From Armatimonadia bacterium (GTDB lineage Bacteria; Armatimonadota; Zipacnadia; Zipacnadales; JABUFB01), in contig JBDKVB010000069.1 in assembly GCA_039679385.1 (NCBI GenBank), forward strand, positions 1 through 64,000: a DNA stretch of 64,000 nt. The letters run 5' to 3'. Position numbers and translations under genes: made by a program. Shown one piece after another: positions 62,001 through 64,000 of this stretch. How positions within the stretch are numbered: position 1 is the first letter of the stretch; every line of letters starts with the position of its first letter. A model generated the notes under the pieces. That model was not told where the DNA came from, searched no databases, and worked only from the letters and a program-made list of their open reading frames with translations.

Positions 62001-64000
62001 CCGCCGCCCGGTCGGCGTGGAGCTTCGAGTCGCGAGCCTATCCTGACGTCCGCAGTACCTCTGACGACGTCATCAAGGGCATTCTGTTCTACCTGGCACT
62101 TCTGCTGCCCTTCGCCTTCTTCGCCGAGCGCCTGCTGATCGCCGCACCGGATGTACGCTGGCAGATCATCGGCTTCTTCGGCGTGTTCATGTTCGTCTTC
62201 TTCCTGATTGCGCTGGTCCATCCGGCCTTCGCCATCACCTTCACACCGGCCATCATCCTGTTGGCCTTCGTCATCCTCGCGCTCACGATGGTCGTTATCG
62301 CGATCATCGTCCAGAAGTTCGAGCAGCAGATGAAGGAGGTCCGCTACGAGCAGACTGGTATCAGGACGGCAGACGTTGGCCGTCTGAGCGCTTCGGGTGC
62401 CGCCTTCAACCTCGGCATCGCCAACATGCGCCGCCGCAAGGTGCGTACGCTGCTGACCTGTCTGACCCTGGTCCTGCTAACCTTCACGGTCCTTTCGTGC
62501 ACCTCCGTTGTTGAAGGCGTGCGCACGAATCGAATCCGGCTCCCGAAGACCGCGACCTACAACGGGATCGAGATCCGCGACAAGACTTGGAACGCCATTG
62601 GTGAGCCGACCTACCGCGTCATGACCAACGAGTTCGGCGACAGGTTCCCGGTCGCCCCGCGGGCCTGGTACTTCTCCAGCAAGGTCGGCGACCAGTCCTT
62701 CGTCAACGTTAGCCGCGGCATCGACACCTATGCTGCCACCGCCATGGTCGGCCTTACCGCCCAGGAGGCGGACATCACCAAGCCGCAGGCTCATCTGATG
62801 GCCGGCCGGTGGTTCCGGCCCGACGACAGCCTCGTGTGCATCATCCCCGATGGGATGGCGAAGAAGCTGAACATCGCCAACGATCAGGTTGGTACGGCGA
62901 CGGTCTCGGTCTTCGGCACCGACCTGCGCATCATTGGCATCGTTCGGTCGAACCGGTTCAAGAACCGCGCCAACGACCTCGACGGCGAGAACCTGACGCC
63001 CGTTGACTATCTACTCATGCAGGAACAGGCCGCCCAGCAGCAGTCACAGCAGCGGTCCGACCGCATGAGTGAGGACGAGCTGCGTGAGTACATCCACCTT
63101 GCGCCGGATAGCGTCCTGTTTGTGCCCTACCAGTTCGTTATCAACGCCGGCGGCAATCTCCGCTCGGTGGCCATCGGGATCCCGCAGGCGGATGAGGTGC
63201 GGAAGGCCCTCGACAACCTCATGCAGCGCATTGAGCTGAACCTGTACGCCGGCATGAATGGCGAGACCTACCTGTGCAGCGCCGTGAGCGCGACGAGCTT
63301 CAAGGGAGCCTCCGACCTGGTAATCCCGATCCTCATCGCAGCGGCCATCGTTCTGAACACGATGCTGGGATCGGTGTACGAGCGCACCAAGGAGATCTAC
63401 ATCTACAGCTCCCTTGGCCTTGCGCCGACCCATATCGCGGCCCTGTTCATCGCTGAGGCCTGCGTGTACGCCATCCTCGGCGCCATCGCCGGTTACCTCG
63501 TGGGACAGGCCATGGCCAAGCTGCTAATGACCTTCGGGTGGCTGGCCGGTCTGAACCTGAACTACTCGTCCCTGTCGGCAGTTGGATCGACCTCGATCAT
63601 CATGCTTACGGTGCTGCTGTCGGTCATCTACCCGGCCAAACGTGCCTCCGAGATCGCCATGCCGGGTATCGAGCGCCGCTGGACGTTGCCGGAGCCTCAA
63701 AACGACCAGATCGCCATGCCCCTTCCCTTCACGGTGACCGGGGACCAGGCAGTGGGTGTGAACATGTTCCTGCGCGAGTACCTGGCGGCCCATGCCGACT
63801 ACTCGCTAGGGCACTTCTCCACGGCCGACATCGAGCTCGGGACCATACAGGCCGAGCTGGGCGAGGGGTACCAGTTGTCGCTCATGGTCTGGCTGGCTCC
63901 CTACGACCTGGGTGTCTCGGAACGCTTGCTCCTCCAGACCGTTCCGACGGAGGACGAGGAAGTCTACCAGATCCAGGCCGTTATTGTGCGCGAGAGCGGT
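59036..64000 (+). CDS. Giant FtsX/MacB-type permease with M28-peptidase-like ectodomain (3' end outside window)
   Basis: TTG 59036 after AAGGCGGTGAG opens a frame of at least 1655 codons without a stop to the window end. A signal peptide (LLTFAAILVLTAGSAVA) leads into an M28-like domain at about 55-350 (LGSRVTGYDGCDQAAKLVE). A PA-like insert is at about 150-210 (GGTGNLRFFNGKDI). The core reads AYYDS, GGENACS and AGHFEALSGA where active M28 enzymes have AHYDS, G-A-D-N and G-E-E-x-G-L, so metal positions are Y282, E297 and H329-F330. A charged helical stretch follows at about 350-530. Three helices precede residue 1120, then NMRRRKVRTLLTCLTLVLLT at 1130 starts an FtsX permease, which closes at about 1422-1540 (VIPILIAAAIVLNTMLG, YERTKEIYIYSSLG). 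A further soluble part continues past the edge. Confidence 0.85.
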   Translation, partial: MKRATTGRFRGLLTFAAILVLTAGSAVAPAQRQSSEEEEIVLKSDTDYQKVSTLVDPAEMQATIQEMAGLGSRVTGYDGCDQAAKLVETRFRELGLQDVEVEEFPVVVPVVKPDAQGRAASLSVKGADSFGIIPLWPNMVRTPKTPTEGVNGRLVYGGTGNLRFFNGKDISESIVMVDFNCGADWFNAPLLGAKAVLFIEPDETIRGEAEQKFLSIPTNIPRYWVPKDVADYLMGLLRSEDRVDITLKCNMAWEQRTGKNIVAHIKGTDPRLSKQQVVVQAYYDSISVAPTVAPGGENACSIAALYQIIKAVQANPPKRSITFLATAGHFEALSGAKYFIRERIRGGRSERRVRQLFSLVNKGRREIEDAADRVWEEDKSTKIEKTEEEIVAERMRALGRIQKSIHFAQKNMGKMGKVIRKALKEDPNRGKLDEWQLNDAEKKERLRLIDEFQKAGPGMTKALEDAIGVVREARKVPETASLEDRKAQLEKVKASIDASTDALDFSQEDISLWFSVDLSSHNNAYGIFYKGYFYNYSENIQWKFSDIGKKAREYGDLIGQALGVDATTRFADGINAIQGKTWQTYMAGKLALDSEVATLAGIPGLGFATINDSRPLVDTPLDTPQKVDVDNLAAQTTFLSCMLCDLINISDPANKDLYDLQLDDNFVEVKGRLVEFNPEMTTFPDEPMTAAMGAIAVARTGTKTSMGVRSELFAVPSNLPPYAEIKENGQVTQFRVPDQTKDPKGYNAFRREHRRAFEEWKDKGGKIHMLGLPNSRARGGVTPVEGYMLDPEDGRVSMAPDKGVNGETAYPTALTMDQEIKPVTSVMFKCKAMTIFDMVDQRFFELLREINVYDAANDASPYEYGFCLPLPPQQFVSAYEPVAVVFAQSGTKVKVTMGASVLGLRMVLVNPTPLKPEGEGYLIDDNASMYATPYRVAADMWKLDEDRMSKLRKHGIENSRVDAAHEQAHDDLIAAEDLMQRRLYDKFFTAARSAWSFESRAYPDVRSTSDDVIKGILFYLALLLPFAFFAERLLIAAPDVRWQIIGFFGVFMFVFFLIALVHPAFAITFTPAIILLAFVILALTMVVIAIIVQKFEQQMKEVRYEQTGIRTADVGRLSASGAAFNLGIANMRRRKVRTLLTCLTLVLLTFTVLSCTSVVEGVRTNRIRLPKTATYNGIEIRDKTWNAIGEPTYRVMTNEFGDRFPVAPRAWYFSSKVGDQSFVNVSRGIDTYAATAMVGLTAQEADITKPQAHLMAGRWFRPDDSLVCIIPDGMAKKLNIANDQVGTATVSVFGTDLRIIGIVRSNRFKNRANDLDGENLTPVDYLLMQEQAAQQQSQQRSDRMSEDELREYIHLAPDSVLFVPYQFVINAGGNLRSVAIGIPQADEVRKALDNLMQRIELNLYAGMNGETYLCSAVSATSFKGASDLVIPILIAAAIVLNTMLGSVYERTKEIYIYSSLGLAPTHIAALFIAEACVYAILGAIAGYLVGQAMAKLLMTFGWLAGLNLNYSSLSAVGSTSIIMLTVLLSVIYPAKRASEIAMPGIERRWTLPEPQNDQIAMPLPFTVTGDQAVGVNMFLREYLAAHADYSLGHFSTADIELGTIQAELGEGYQLSLMVWLAPYDLGVSERLLLQTVPTEDEEVYQIQAVIVRESG

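Overview
The window is a high-GC bacterial chromosome segment. It carries about 40 protein genes, one tRNA and no CRISPR array, rRNA operon or intact insertion sequence. Two genes encode type IV prepilin-like secreted proteins whose N-terminus ([19 protein letters not shown], then [13 protein letters not shown]) and C-terminal H-x9-DG end are typical of Armatimonadota, with Planctomycetota-like lineages as an alternative. A predicted outer-membrane beta-barrel ending in Phe, several lipoproteins and many Ig-like or carbohydrate-related secreted proteins suggest a diderm heterotroph. I infer Armatimonadota with moderate confidence. I could not run a phylogeny.

Layout. 1-3.85 kb: a sparse, partly decayed accessory stretch with a gene end at the left edge, a broken small membrane-protein gene, and an RloC/PrrC-like ATPase with a zinc hook. 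3.9-20.1 kb: core genes on the + strand after an initiator tRNA on the - strand. These are a secreted Ig/copper-amine-oxidase-stalk protein, lysA, a tRNA nucleotidyltransferase, a site-2 protease, a sugar-1-phosphate nucleotidyltransferase, and scpA, scpB, a D,D-carboxypeptidase, rluB, a GT-C-like membrane protein and a second, HD-containing tRNA nucleotidyltransferase packed with overlaps, followed by a FN3 protein and a prepilin. 20.2-24.8 kb: clpC, ilvE and an M55 D-aminopeptidase on the - strand. 25-35.9 kb: a glycerophosphodiesterase, a transaldolase-like protein with a cysteine cluster, a 2130-residue double UvrA with an extra C-terminal domain, a CBM9-like protein and a nitrilase-family enzyme. 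36-46.2 kb (- strand): a sialidase-like propeller, a beta-barrel protein, two surface lipoproteins, a degenerate alpha/beta-hydrolase, cobO and a D-aminoacylase-like amidohydrolase. 46.4-56.7 kb: aldo/keto reductase, ribokinase, Rel, MnmA, a GNAT acetyltransferase, an M48 protease, a second prepilin and glycerol kinase.

57-64 kb holds the most unusual system. A short FtsX-like permease and an ABC ATPase with an N-terminal zinc ribbon are followed by a giant protein of at least 1655 residues that runs off the window. The giant protein joins a secreted M28-peptidase-like domain, whose metal-binding residues are replaced, to an FtsX/MacB-type permease. I propose that the three form one envelope mechanotransmission ABC complex with a pseudo-peptidase ectodomain.

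Other points worth attention are the paired tRNA nucleotidyltransferases, which fit split CC- and A-addition, and the four-ATPase-module UvrA behind a strong promoter and a leader hairpin. The D,D-carboxypeptidase gene appears to start at ATC and overlaps rluB by 140 bases. Functions are inferred from motifs read by eye. No database search was run.
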